Origin: SIG440 sp045648205
GTDB taxonomy: Bacteria > Bacillota > Clostridia > Monoglobales > Monoglobaceae
Length of the DNA: 64,000 bases
Assembly (NCBI GenBank): GCA_045648205.1
Contig: JAZRNM010000002.1
Span: 3,792 to 67,791 of the forward strand
Direction of reading: 5' to 3'
Positions 9,160 to 18,062 of this stretch are shown piece by piece. Every line of letters begins with the position of its first letter. Within the stretch, counting starts at the first letter, position 1. Both the position numbers and the translations under genes were made by a program. Under the pieces are notes generated by a model, which saw nothing but the letters and a program-made list of their open reading frames with translations, had not been told where the DNA came from and ran no database searches.

Positions 9160-9732
9160 TTATTCAGGTTTTGTTTCAAGCTTAAGCGGAAAATCTCCAA
9201 GCTTATTAACTTTGAAGCCATTTGCCTTGTATGTTTCATAGTCAAATTCTTCAAGTTCATCAATTGCAAGCTTGTGGAATTCATAGAAGTTCTTCCACCA
9301 TTCATAACCTGAGCCAAGTTCTGCGTTGAGATATGCGTCTGCGATGTCACAGCCCATTGCGGGAGCAACATAAAAAGCACCCATAGCAAGAACGTTTACA
9401 CCATTTCCTGTGATTGCACGAAGTGCTGCAGGAACAGATTCAACAACACCTGCGTGAACATGGGGGCACTTGCTTGCCGCAATATGTATGCCCATTCCTG
9501 TGCCGCAGAAGAGAAGTGCTCTTTCGAATTCGCCTTCTGAAATTGTTGCACCAACACGAAGTCCAACTCTGTGGAACATCAAATCTGTGTCGTTGGGGTC
9601 TGAATCTGCCTTAACGCCAAGGTCTGTGATTTCCCAGCCCTTTGCTTTGAGGTGAGCCACAACTGCTTCTTTGAGGGGATATCCCGCAAAGTCTGCTCCA
9701 ACTACCAATTTTTTATCTTTGATTGTTTTCAT
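9160..9732 (-). CDS. RpiB/LacA/LacB-family sugar isomerase
   Basis: Product of 190 residues, longer than ordinary ribose-5-phosphate isomerase B (about 150). N-terminal VVGADFAGYPLKEAV matches the RpiB substrate loop, although the usual D-H of GADHAG is D-F here. FCGTGMGIHIAASK near residue 75 carries the catalytic cysteine region, and NGVNVLAMGAF is also typical. The altered GAD-F-AG and the extended C-terminus suggest a substrate other than ribose 5-phosphate. RpiB-fold isomerases such as streptococcal DhuI act on 4-deoxy-5-hexosulose uronates, which would fit a pectin-type cluster. That assignment is inference. Confidence 0.85.
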   Translation of the reverse strand: MKTIKDKKLVVGADFAGYPLKEAVVAHLKAKGWEITDLGVKADSDPNDTDLMFHRVGLRVGATISEGEFERALLFCGTGMGIHIAASKCPHVHAGVVESVPAALRAITGNGVNVLAMGAFYVAPAMGCDIADAYLNAELGSGYEWWKNFYEFHKLAIDELEEFDYETYKANGFKVNKLGDFPLKLETKPE

Positions 9733-9773
9733 GCTGAATCTTCCTTTCTTTTTTATATTAATTAAAAATATTT

Positions 9774-10493
9774 TTACATTCCCATAATCATCTCAAAAAG
9801 AGAATTAGCAAACAACCAATGCATTTCTTCAATCGGATGATTGACACGATTTGACAAAAGACGAACTATGTCAACCCCATTATTTCTCAAGGTCCCCCAT
9901 TTTTTGCTACAATCACAAACGGGAACCGAAAGCTCTTTGCAAACTTCACGAGCTGCATCCATATGCGCCAGAAATGAAGAAAAATACGGTACAACTTCTG
10001 CACAAGCTTCTTTAAGAAGCGGTTCTGAAACTTCATAACTCAGTTTGTCTGCGGGGAAATTTTGTGTCATAAAGATAACTTCTGAACCCGCTTCTTTCAG
10101 TTTTTTCAAAATTCCTCTTAAACTGTTTCGGTACAAATCAAGTCCTTCCATTCCCCTGGTGCAGTCATTTAGTCCAAAGCTGACAATTGTCAAATCAGGC
10201 TTATAGGCAATAACATCTCTTTCAAGACGTTCAAGACCGGTGACAATATTGTCACCGCTTATTCCTGCGTGAATCATATTGATTGGAGCAGCAGGATAGC
10301 AAAGCTCCAGAAGATGGCGCAGTTTTGTGTGATAGCCATCATGAATTCTGAACTCAGTTTCAAGACTTTTTTCACCATTTCTGTAAATTTCAAAACAACC
10401 TTGTGTCACGCTGTCACCAAGAAACGCAAGTGTCACAGGTGCAGTCTCTATTGGGTTTTGATGTTTATTCTTCAATTTCTCCAAAAACAACAT
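9774..10493 (-). CDS. SGNH/GDSL-type hydrolase (putative carbohydrate esterase)
   Basis: Product of 239 residues. Block I is LAFLGDSVTQG near residue 25 (nucleophilic serine), the glycine block is HAGISGDN, and the Asn block is FGLNDCTRG near residue 107. The C-terminal histidine is in NRVNHPIEEMHW. The residue three before this His is Arg rather than the usual Asp, so the acid may be elsewhere. There is no signal peptide. Related enzymes remove acetyl groups from rhamnogalacturonan and xylan. It lies 41 bases upstream of the isomerase gene and just after a terminator, so its expression may depend on read-through. Confidence 0.82.
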   Translation of the reverse strand: MLFLEKLKNKHQNPIETAPVTLAFLGDSVTQGCFEIYRNGEKSLETEFRIHDGYHTKLRHLLELCYPAAPINMIHAGISGDNIVTGLERLERDVIAYKPDLTIVSFGLNDCTRGMEGLDLYRNSLRGILKKLKEAGSEVIFMTQNFPADKLSYEVSEPLLKEACAEVVPYFSSFLAHMDAAREVCKELSVPVCDCSKKWGTLRNNGVDIVRLLSNRVNHPIEEMHWLFANSLFEMIMGM

Positions 10494-10554
10494 AATAACA
10501 TCCTCTTCCGTCTTCGTTTTTTAAATCATTTTTTTCTTTATTGCCGAAATATCC

Positions 10555-10596
10555 AAAAACGGCTTGCATAAATAAATATTTACCCATGCAAACCGT
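10555..10596 (-). terminator. Terminator between aldolase and esterase genes
   Basis: On the minus strand ACGGTTTGCAT pairs with ATGCAAGCCGT (one G-T pair) around a 16-base loop and is followed by TTTTTGG. It lies 16 bases after the aldolase stop and 62 bases before the esterase start. No sigma-A promoter is visible between the terminator and the esterase, so it may act as an attenuator that lowers expression of the five genes that follow. Confidence 0.82.
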
Positions 10597-10611
10597 AAAT
10601 GTTGGAATTAA

Positions 10612-11493
10612 CTATATCATTCCGAGTTCCTGCATACAAGCACGAACAATTTCCTTGGCACTGCCATCAGTGTCAGGAAGATTCTCATAATCAGCTGAGA
10701 AGCAGCCTTCATAGCCCAACAGATTCATTGCGTATGTAAAGCCTCTCAAAACACCAACCTTAACAAAGGTGTTGCGGAGAAGAAGGATTTCGTCGAGATA
10801 CTTTCCGCCTTCAACGGCATCTCCCGCTTTCAGTGCCTGATACATCTTTGATGTGATTTCAGGCATACAAGCAAACATACCGTCAAGATTTTTTCTGATT
10901 CCGCTCACATATGCGTTGTCAAAAACATCCAGTCCGCTGAACAAAATATCAAAATCATCCGGCTTATATTCACTTCTCATAAGAGCGCGAATGAGGTTGA
11001 TATTCGCTGACTTGATGCCCTTGATATTCTTGTGCTGCATCAGTTTTTCTACTGTGTCTTTTGTAAACGCAACCTGAGTAACAGGCGGCTGGTCATAGAT
11101 ATAAAGAGGAAATGGTGATTTGTCTGCAAGTCTCTCAAAATATTCAATCAATTGCGCCTGACTTGGTGCAAAATAAAATGGTGCAGTTGAAACGATACCC
11201 TGAAGTTCAAGACCTTTCAGCATTTCAACTCTGTCCAGTGCTCTTGCAATTGAGTTGTCCATCACGCCAACCATAACAGGACATTTGCCATCTGCTGCTT
11301 TAACCGCAACTTCTGCAACTTTGCGGATGTCTTTTTGTCTGACTGCTGCCTGAATTCCCATTGTTCCCATTGCCAAAAGACCTGATGCACCTGCTGCAAC
11401 CTGATCAGCAACATGTTTTTCAAAGCTTTCTGCAATAAAGCTTCCTTCTTTGTCCAATGGTGTTCCTAACGCTGTAAAAAATCCGTCTTTCAT
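10612..11493 (-). CDS. DapA/NanA-family aldolase or lyase (not lysine-pathway DapA by context)
   Basis: Product of 293 residues with a complete class I aldolase barrel of the dihydrodipicolinate synthase family. The tyrosine is in YIYDQPP near residue 136, the Schiff-base lysine in GIKSANIN near residue 163, and the phosphate- or carboxylate-binding loop in ASGLLAMGTMG. I chose ATG 11493, with AAAGGAAG upstream, over an in-frame ATG 17 codons earlier. Being first in a sugar cluster, it is more likely a 2-keto-3-deoxy sugar acid aldolase or sialate lyase relative than a lysine biosynthesis enzyme. The substrate cannot be decided from sequence. Confidence 0.85.
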   Translation of the reverse strand: MKDGFFTALGTPLDKEGSFIAESFEKHVADQVAAGASGLLAMGTMGIQAAVRQKDIRKVAEVAVKAADGKCPVMVGVMDNSIARALDRVEMLKGLELQGIVSTAPFYFAPSQAQLIEYFERLADKSPFPLYIYDQPPVTQVAFTKDTVEKLMQHKNIKGIKSANINLIRALMRSEYKPDDFDILFSGLDVFDNAYVSGIRKNLDGMFACMPEITSKMYQALKAGDAVEGGKYLDEILLLRNTFVKVGVLRGFTYAMNLLGYEGCFSADYENLPDTDGSAKEIVRACMQELGMI

Positions 11494-11561
11494 TTTTAAC
11501 TTCCTTTCAAATTTGAAATAGTTTTTCATTTGCTTATTTTGCATATTTTACATTCAAAAGC

Positions 11562-11590
11562 ATTATATCACAATACTTTTTCTTTGTAAA
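11562..11590 (-). promoter_or_regulatory. Sigma-A promoter of the carbohydrate cluster
   Basis: On the minus strand TTTACA (11585-11590), a 17-base spacer and a perfect TATAAT (11562-11567) lie about 70 bases upstream of the aldolase ATG. Because the -35 is imperfect, activation by the YesN-type regulator encoded immediately upstream is plausible. Confidence 0.75.
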
Positions 11591-11654
11591 TCATTTTTCA
11601 AAAATATGTCATATTGGTACACACTTCTGAAATTTGTTTTTATTATTTATTAAA

Positions 11655-13241
11655 TCAAAACTTATACTTAAATTTAAGTATTACAGTTGTTCCTTTATTC
11701 AGCTCACTATCATAGAAAATCTGGCTGTCGTCACCATAGATAAGTTTCATGCGTCTATAAGAGTTTTTAATTCCATAGCTTTCATCATAATTTTCCAGGT
11801 TATTAAGCTTTGAAACCTGCTCTTTTGTCATTCCAAATCCATTATCAGAAATCTTTATTACAACAAAATCAGCCACTTTCTTGCAGTCAATTTTTATTTT
11901 ACATTCATCTTCCGTGCCGTCAAACCCGTGAATTATTGAGTTTTCAACAAAAGGCAGCAACAAAAAGTGGATTATTGTGCAGTCATAAAGTTCCTTGGCT
12001 AAGGAAGTTTCAAGAGTGTATTTAATATCTCTTGACACCTCATTTATTGCCACATATTTTTCCATAGCAACAAGCTCATCACGAAGTCTTATGAAATCAT
12101 TTCCCCTGTTAAGCACCAAACGATAATACTCAGTCATATTATTTACAATATCAATCGTGTCAGCATCCTTCCTGATGAAGGCATTGTATTTTATTGCAGA
12201 AAGGGAATTGTAAAGGGTGTGCGGGTCGAGCTGTTTTTGAAGAAGGCTGAACTCCATATCCTTTTTTTCAATTTCTATTTCCTGCTTCGAACGGGAAATC
12301 CGCTCAATTTCAGCCAACAAATTGAGAATTGTTTTTTTAATAATTTGAATTTCTTCAAACTCAGTTTCCTGATAGGAGTTTCCTTCACTGATATCAAGAA
12401 CATCTTCTCTGCTGAGCTTTTTCACAAGGTCATCAATCCCTTGAGTCATCTGCACAGTAAGTTTCTTCGCAAAAAAGAAAATCAAAAGCAGCGAAAAAAC
12501 AAACAGACTCAGAAAAATTAAAAGTGTTTTAAACAGTTCCTGAAACGCCACTTTGAAATCACGTTCAACCTGTACAACAAAATATTCGTTTATGTCAGCC
12601 TCTATGTAATTATTCTTCGATTGGACTTCATTGCGCTGACGGACATAAACTCTCTCTGTTTTCGGAGCATTTGGTATATAAACCTTGCACTTGAGTATAT
12701 TTTCCCCTTCCATCACCATTTGTCTGTAGAACACAAAATAGCTGTTGTTGAGTTCATCTGTTTGAATCTTCTCATCCCACACCAAATTGGTTGGACTCTT
12801 TTCAAAACCAGCCCAAATTTCATCTGCCTTTTCAAGCTTTTCTATCTTGGAAATATATTTATCATCATACATTGTCTGATTGGACGTGTAAATTATAAAA
12901 AGTTCTTCAAGGCCATGTCTTGCATCAAACAATTCAATATACGAAGCCAACTCGTTCGCCATAATCAGGCGTTCCGTGTTTTTGGTATATTGAACGCTGA
13001 AACTTTCTCTTATTTCTTCGGATTTCAAAATATAATCGCTTTTCTGAAAAGTTTTCTCAATTTCAGTTCTGATGCTTTGAGCATATTCATTGGCAACAGT
13101 TTGTTTTGTCTCAAGCATATCTTTTTCATTTTTATCGTACACAAAAAAACAAAACACAAGTGTTATAATCACAAATGGAATACATGATATTAACAGTGTG
13201 TTTTGATAAACCTTTTGGAATATGCTTCGCGTTTTAAACAT
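11655..13241 (-). CDS. YesM-type membrane sensor histidine kinase
   Basis: Product of 528 residues. Transmembrane segments lie at about 15-34 and 235-260 and flank an extracytoplasmic sensor domain. A short HAMP-like linker and coiled coil follow, then the LytS/YesM-type kinase region. The phospho-acceptor motif reads LDPHTLYNSL, where the family normally has NPHFLYN. ATPase boxes are LPFVENSIIHGF, ISDNGFGM and SYGIKNSYRRM. Such kinases sense extracellular carbohydrate and phosphorylate a YesN-type partner, here the gene 36 bases upstream. It probably controls the adjacent glycosidase cluster. Confidence 0.92.
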   Translation of the reverse strand: MFKTRSIFQKVYQNTLLISCIPFVIITLVFCFFVYDKNEKDMLETKQTVANEYAQSIRTEIEKTFQKSDYILKSEEIRESFSVQYTKNTERLIMANELASYIELFDARHGLEELFIIYTSNQTMYDDKYISKIEKLEKADEIWAGFEKSPTNLVWDEKIQTDELNNSYFVFYRQMVMEGENILKCKVYIPNAPKTERVYVRQRNEVQSKNNYIEADINEYFVVQVERDFKVAFQELFKTLLIFLSLFVFSLLLIFFFAKKLTVQMTQGIDDLVKKLSREDVLDISEGNSYQETEFEEIQIIKKTILNLLAEIERISRSKQEIEIEKKDMEFSLLQKQLDPHTLYNSLSAIKYNAFIRKDADTIDIVNNMTEYYRLVLNRGNDFIRLRDELVAMEKYVAINEVSRDIKYTLETSLAKELYDCTIIHFLLLPFVENSIIHGFDGTEDECKIKIDCKKVADFVVIKISDNGFGMTKEQVSKLNNLENYDESYGIKNSYRRMKLIYGDDSQIFYDSELNKGTTVILKFKYKF

Positions 13242-13277
13242 AAAACTTCCTTTCCGCAGATTGTTGCCAGTAAATTA

Positions 13278-14852
13278 TTATACTTCTTTGTCTAACGGCA
13301 TTTTTTGATATTCACTTGGTATTTGTCCTGTATATTTTTTGAAAGCTTTAATAAAGTATGACTTACTCTTGTAACCAACCATTTTGCCCACTTCATAGAC
13401 TTTAGCCTGAGGGTTAGCCAAAAGTTTCTTCGCTTCTGCCATACGTTTGATATTCAGATATTCAGATATTGTGTTTCCGGTGCTCTTTTTGAACAAGCTC
13501 TTGGCATAGCTGGGGCTGAGATAAACACTGGCAGCTATCTGTTCAACTGTGGAAACATCTCCATAATGCTTGTCAATATATTCAATAATACTTGTAACCA
13601 ACTTTTCCTGTCTGTCCTCTTCTTCATCCCCGAAGAAGTTGATGACTAAATCCAAAATGTTATGAAGCCACATTCTGGCATCTTTTATGGTTTCAAAGTG
13701 CTCCATCTTCTGCCAGATAATCTCACTTCCGTCAAAAACGTCATTAAGGTTGAAATTACGTTCACTAAGCAAAAGCTGAAGTGTAACCATTACCGAAAGG
13801 CAAAAGCTTTTTATTTCATTTGCGTGGTATGTCTCGCTTTTAAGCCAATATCTGTCCAGAAAAAGTTCAATTTCTTCGGATGCCTTTTTGGAAAGCATTT
13901 CCTCAAGGTTTTTCTTCATATCTACAATATCATATTCCATTGTGATATAATTAAAATGATTAAAGAAATAAACATTATTTTCCCCGATATTCAGGTTGTT
14001 TTCCAAAACATAAGAAGCCTGCCTCAGCATAGTCTGTGAATTAATCAAAGTGTTGCTAGGCTTTGAAACGCCTATACTGATTTCAAAATCGAATGTGTCT
14101 GCCAACAAATCATTTTGTTTTGAAATAACATCCGAAACATAATCCAAAAATGAAGAATCGTCCCCATCATTGCCCATTAAAACAACATTCAGACACTTTT
14201 TTGTTTCCACAAAAACATAGCCATCAACATACTCCAGAATGTTTTTCCTGATAAAGTTTGACAATGCATATATTTCAGCATATTCCTGTACTGCTGAAGT
14301 TATTTCAAATCTGACAATCAGGTAGGAATCATATTTTTGAAGGCCCAGATCTTCCAGGGTGGATGACACAAACTGAAAGTCGATGTTGTCAGAATAAAGC
14401 AAACGAAACAAGAATGTTTCGCGAAAAACATCCCTGTTCTCTTCAAACATATTGTTAAGTGCTTCGTAATTTTTTTCCTTTTGCAGTTGATTCATCGCAT
14501 CCGCCACAGCCTGAGTCAGCCGTTCCGAATCCAAGGGCTTCAAAATATAGGATGCCACCTTGTTATCCATAGCACTCTTAAGATACTGCGAATCCTCATA
14601 GCAACTCATATATATTATTCTTATATCTTCTTTTATTTTTTGTATTTCTTTAGTCATTGCAATTCCGTCCATAACGGGCATTACAATATCGGTTATGACA
14701 ATATCAGGCATAAATTCTTTAAAAATTTCCACGCCTTTTTTTCCGTTGGTTGCTGTTTTTATTTCCGTAATATCAAATGCATCCCAATCAACAAAAGTCA
14801 ACAAACTTTTGATTTGCATTCGATTATCGTCTACAATCAGCAACTTATACAT
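13278..14852 (-). CDS. YesN-type response regulator (receiver plus AraC DNA-binding domain)
   Basis: Product of 524 residues. The receiver domain occupies about residues 1-120, with the phosphorylated aspartate in DIVITDIVMPVMDG and the conserved lysine in ILKPLDSERL. A long variable middle region follows. An AraC/XylS double helix-turn-helix occupies the last about 100 residues (SPSYAKSLFKKSTG, then VGYKSKSYFIKAFKKYTG). It is the DNA-binding partner of the kinase downstream and lies in the same transcription unit. Targets are probably the sugar genes at 4.3-11.5 kb. Confidence 0.93.
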   Translation of the reverse strand: MYKLLIVDDNRMQIKSLLTFVDWDAFDITEIKTATNGKKGVEIFKEFMPDIVITDIVMPVMDGIAMTKEIQKIKEDIRIIYMSCYEDSQYLKSAMDNKVASYILKPLDSERLTQAVADAMNQLQKEKNYEALNNMFEENRDVFRETFLFRLLYSDNIDFQFVSSTLEDLGLQKYDSYLIVRFEITSAVQEYAEIYALSNFIRKNILEYVDGYVFVETKKCLNVVLMGNDGDDSSFLDYVSDVISKQNDLLADTFDFEISIGVSKPSNTLINSQTMLRQASYVLENNLNIGENNVYFFNHFNYITMEYDIVDMKKNLEEMLSKKASEEIELFLDRYWLKSETYHANEIKSFCLSVMVTLQLLLSERNFNLNDVFDGSEIIWQKMEHFETIKDARMWLHNILDLVINFFGDEEEDRQEKLVTSIIEYIDKHYGDVSTVEQIAASVYLSPSYAKSLFKKSTGNTISEYLNIKRMAEAKKLLANPQAKVYEVGKMVGYKSKSYFIKAFKKYTGQIPSEYQKMPLDKEV

Positions 14853-15073
14853 ATTGTCACCCCGATTCTCATTATTTCTATGACGCCTTATTTTGTACCG
14901 CTATATCCCAATTATGCGATTATATTTTAGAAGTACTGTCTTTTATTATCTCATAAAAAAAGTTTTTGGGTAGACAATTTTATGCATAAAATCCAATAAA
15001 GCACCCAAAAAATACAATAAAGAACCCTCATAATGTAACATTCAGTATATAAGCAATTATTTTATTCGATTTT
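14853..15073. other. Intergenic region without a recognised gene
   Basis: These 221 bases separate the regulator gene from the glp operon end. They are strongly AT-rich and must hold the promoter of the two-component system. I see no convincing hexamer pair, no strong hairpin and no plausible small reading frame. No terminator is obvious after the HAD gene ending at 15074. Confidence 0.5.
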
Positions 15074-15862
15074 TTATTTTCCGGCAAGCTCGTTGTATAC
15101 TTCCCGTATATTTTCGTACACAAATTCCGGTTTTACATCACTTGTTTCAATATCTTCCAGCTTACCTTCCCCGCTGAGCACAAAAATCGAGCTGACACCT
15201 GCATTCACACCACTGGCAATATCTGTGTAAAGTCTGTCGCCGATTATGGCTGTTTCTTCGGGTGCATATCCCGTTTTCTGCATCGCCAGATAAATCATCT
15301 CAGGTCTTGGTTTGCCAATAAAATACGGTTCTCTGCCTGTGGCATTTTTAAGAGCCTGACATATACTTCCGCAATCGGGAACACTTCCGTACCAGGTGGG
15401 ACAAACCCAATCTGGATTGGTTGCAATATAATCCACGCCACGATTCAGCAAAATGCATGCATCCTCTAATTTCTGAAAGGTCAGTTCGGTGTCAAATCCC
15501 ACAACAAGACAATCTACATCTTCCTCAGGAGTTGTTGTGATTGGGAAATCCTTTAGTTGTTCCCGCAAAGACTCCGTTCCGAAAACATATATTTTCTTAT
15601 AGTTTTTTGTTTTGAGGTAGCTCTCTGTGGCATTGACAGAGGTAACAAAATCATCTTCTGTTGCCTCTATGCCCAAAGCCTTCAGCTTTTCAATATATTT
15701 TTCAACACTCTTTGAGGAGTTGTTTGTCAGAAACAAATATCTCCCGCCACTTTTCTTTACATATTCAAGAAAATCCATTGTTCCGTCAAACAACTCATTG
15801 TCAAGATAGATTGTCCCGTCCATATCCAACAAAAAAAGCTTTTTGCTTTTTATACCATTCAT
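15074..15862 (-). CDS. HAD-IIA family phosphatase (NagD/PGP-like), putative glycerol-3-phosphate phosphatase
   Basis: Product of 262 residues. HAD motif I is LLDMDGTIYLDN near residue 12, motif II LFLTNNSSKS near 45, motif III around GKPRPEMIY near 180, and motif IV AIIGDRLYTDIASGVNAG near 205. The IIA-type cap lies between motifs II and III. NagD-like enzymes dephosphorylate small sugar and polyol phosphates. As the last gene of a glycerol-3-phosphate operon, a glycerol-3-phosphate phosphatase role is attractive but inferred from position only. Confidence 0.87.
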   Translation of the reverse strand: MNGIKSKKLFLLDMDGTIYLDNELFDGTMDFLEYVKKSGGRYLFLTNNSSKSVEKYIEKLKALGIEATEDDFVTSVNATESYLKTKNYKKIYVFGTESLREQLKDFPITTTPEEDVDCLVVGFDTELTFQKLEDACILLNRGVDYIATNPDWVCPTWYGSVPDCGSICQALKNATGREPYFIGKPRPEMIYLAMQKTGYAPEETAIIGDRLYTDIASGVNAGVSSIFVLSGEGKLEDIETSDVKPEFVYENIREVYNELAGK

Positions 15863-15880
15863 ATGTGCATATCTCCTGTC

Positions 15881-16420
15881 TTAAATATTCCAGAGCCCAG
15901 GGTTTCCCGTCGAAACAGCAACCACCCCTGCATTTATTGCCGCAGTCACTTCTTCCTTTGTCTCAACAAGACCCCCTGCGATTATAGGAAACTCCGCCTC
16001 CTGGCAGATTTTCTTTATTACTTTTTCCGTAACTATACCAGGCATTATTTCAGCCATATCAGGCTTAATTTTAAAAAGTGTTATAGCTGTTTCCACAGAT
16101 TGGGAATCAATCAAAAATATTCTATGCACTGTTTTGAGTCCCAAATCATTGGCAGTTTTTATCAAGTTTGCCCGAGTTGAAATTATTCCGGCAACACCCT
16201 TTTCCTTCACATATTTGAGACCGGCCCTGTCCTTGCCTATTCCCTCAGCCATATCTATGTGAACAAACAGTGTTTTCTTATACTCATTGCACAGAAGCAC
16301 ACGGCTCTCCAATTCTTCAATATTGGGAGCCAAATCAAAAATTATAGAAACTTTAGATTTACACGCCTCAAGTAATGATTCATTGTCTCTTACTGCCGCT
16401 ATTACATAATTCTTGTTCAT
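15881..16420 (-). CDS. glpP: Glycerol-3-phosphate-responsive antiterminator GlpP
   Basis: Product of 179 residues with a barrel related to the glycerophosphodiesterase/PRAI fold: VSIIFDLAPNIEELESRV, FVHIDMAEGIGKD, GVAGIISTRANLIKTA, and a C-terminal IAGGLVETKEEV phosphate site. In Bacillus subtilis GlpP binds glycerol 3-phosphate and the leader RNA of glp genes to block termination. ATG 16420 with GGAAG upstream is chosen over a longer frame that overlaps the previous gene. A matching leader hairpin stands at 19549-19592 at the head of this same operon, implying autoregulation. Confidence 0.93.
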   Translation of the reverse strand: MNKNYVIAAVRDNESLLEACKSKVSIIFDLAPNIEELESRVLLCNEYKKTLFVHIDMAEGIGKDRAGLKYVKEKGVAGIISTRANLIKTANDLGLKTVHRIFLIDSQSVETAITLFKIKPDMAEIMPGIVTEKVIKKICQEAEFPIIAGGLVETKEEVTAAINAGVVAVSTGNPGLWNI

Positions 16421-16431
16421 TTTTTCACTTC

Positions 16432-16785
16432 CTACCTGGTTGGTGCTGTCACCACAACATTCGCACCGGTGTTCAATATATTCTCGCAAATAATTTTTCC
16501 AACCGCGCATTCATCCAAAGCAGGGTGCAAAGAATTTATAATCTCCATACAATCAAAGATAAGGTCTTTGGGAACAGCCTTATCCGTCTTGACCGGGACA
16601 ATGACTCCATTCTTTGCTCCGACGGTTGTGGTTATCACTCTGACCGGATTGATACATTCTGCCTTGGCATATGCATCCCCACGTTTGCAGGTGTTCCCCT
16701 CAACAGAAATCACCTCAGAACCTTCAATCTCCACTTTAAGTTGACATCCCATAGGACATACTATGCAGGTTAATTCTTTTTTCAT
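16432..16785 (-). CDS. DUF1667 protein, small cysteine-motif subunit of the glycerol-3-phosphate oxidase system
   Basis: Product of 117 residues with an N-terminal CIVCPMGC motif and a further conserved cysteine in GNTCKRGDAYAKAE, the signature of DUF1667. The cysteines may bind a metal or iron-sulfur cluster. In many Firmicutes this gene follows glpA and a glpB-like flavoprotein and is taken as the third, electron-transferring subunit replacing GlpC. It has the same position here, 32 bases after the flavoprotein. The electron acceptor is unknown. Confidence 0.88.
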   Translation of the reverse strand: MKKELTCIVCPMGCQLKVEIEGSEVISVEGNTCKRGDAYAKAECINPVRVITTTVGAKNGVIVPVKTDKAVPKDLIFDCMEIINSLHPALDECAVGKIICENILNTGANVVVTAPTR

Positions 16786-16817
16786 ATATCTTCACTCCAA
16801 TTATATATGTGTTTTGT

Positions 16818-18062
16818 TTATAAGTCAATCGAAATTTTCAAAGTATCTGATAAATTTTTGAGTTTGTCAGCCTTCAGGGTTATGGTCTGCATTTCTCCCG
16901 GGGCAACAGTTGCCTTCTTCTGGCTCATAATCTCTTCATCACCACTTGTCACCAACAGCTTTGCGTTTTTATATACATCACCCACACGGAAGAAAATCTT
17001 CACATCTTTTGTTGTGTCGGTTATTCGTTGTGGAACTGTGTATCTAACTCTGCCATCTGTTTCGATTTTTATTTCCGTGTCAGCTGTCAAGCCATTTTTC
17101 AAGAACTCTGCTGCACGTTCACCTGCAATCTCCGCTTCTTCAGAAACGAAATCTGCCAGGTCGTGAACATGAAGAACATTTCCGCAAGCAAACACACCCT
17201 CAATGCTGGTCTGTCTGTTCTGGTCAACCACAGCACCTTTGGTTATTCCGGAAAGCTCAACCTCTGCCGACTTTGAAAGCTCATTTTCAGGAATAAGTCC
17301 AACAGAAAGAAGCAAGGTATCACATTTGATATACTGTTCTGTTCCCGGGATAGGCTGCATTTTTCTGTCCACCTCAGAAATTGTTACACCCTCAATTCTG
17401 TCTTGTCCGTGAATTTCCGTAACAGTGTGGCTAAGCATAAGCGGAATATCAAAATCCTTGAGACACTGCTGAATGTTTCTGGCAAGACCACCTGAATATG
17501 GCATTACCTCACAAACTGCGTGAACCTTTGCCCCTTCAAGAGTCATTCTTCTTGCCATAATAAGACCAATATCACCCGAACCGAGAATTACGACCTCTTT
17601 ACCTGGCATATATCCCATCATATTAACATATTTCTGTGCTGTACCTGCACTGAAAATTCCCGAAGGTCTTGTTCCTGCGATATTGAGTGCACCTCTCGGA
17701 CGTTCACGACATCCCATAGCAAGGATAATAGCTCCCGCCTTGATCTGCTCAGCTCCGTTATCCTTTGAAACCATTGATATTACTCTGTCTTTTGAAATCT
17801 CTGTTACTGTTGTTCCGCACTGTATCTTAACGGGAAGTTTTCTCAGCTCCTCTTCGCATTTATATGCATATTCCGGACCTGTCAATTCTTCCTTGAAACG
17901 GTGAAGACCGAATCCATTGTGAATGCATTGTTGCAGAATTCCGCCCAGATTCTTATCTCTTTCCAAAAGCAAAATATCTTTTACACCTGACTTATATGCA
18001 CTTATTGCGGCACACATTCCTGCAGGACCGCCACCAATAATAACTAAATCAACATTACGCAT
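16818..18062 (-). CDS. FAD-dependent oxidoreductase, GlpB-like subunit
   Basis: Product of 414 residues with an N-terminal dinucleotide fold IIGGGPAGMCAAISAY, a second NAD(P)-type fold EVVILGSGDIGLIMARRM near residue 155, and a C-terminal FAD motif GVFACGNVLHVHDLADF near residue 290. It belongs to the pyridine nucleotide-disulfide oxidoreductase superfamily without the redox CxxxxC pair. Together with the overlapping glpA (8-base overlap) and the DUF1667 gene it probably forms a glycerol-3-phosphate dehydrogenase complex. Its exact electron route is unproven. Confidence 0.88.
   Translation of the reverse strand: MRNVDLVIIGGGPAGMCAAISAYKSGVKDILLLERDKNLGGILQQCIHNGFGLHRFKEELTGPEYAYKCEEELRKLPVKIQCGTTVTEISKDRVISMVSKDNGAEQIKAGAIILAMGCRERPRGALNIAGTRPSGIFSAGTAQKYVNMMGYMPGKEVVILGSGDIGLIMARRMTLEGAKVHAVCEVMPYSGGLARNIQQCLKDFDIPLMLSHTVTEIHGQDRIEGVTISEVDRKMQPIPGTEQYIKCDTLLLSVGLIPENELSKSAEVELSGITKGAVVDQNRQTSIEGVFACGNVLHVHDLADFVSEEAEIAGERAAEFLKNGLTADTEIKIETDGRVRYTVPQRITDTTKDVKIFFRVGDVYKNAKLLVTSGDEEIMSQKKATVAPGEMQTITLKADKLKNLSDTLKISIDL

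Noticed and set aside
9084..9389. A 102-residue N-terminal extension of the fucosidase
   Set aside because: It lies over the end of the isomerase gene in another frame, has no fucosidase similarity, and the ATG at 9083 has a proper ribosome site.
10612..11493. Calling the DapA-family gene lysine-pathway dapA
   Set aside because: No lysine or diaminopimelate genes are near, and the gene heads a sugar-degradation cluster, so the substrate is probably different.
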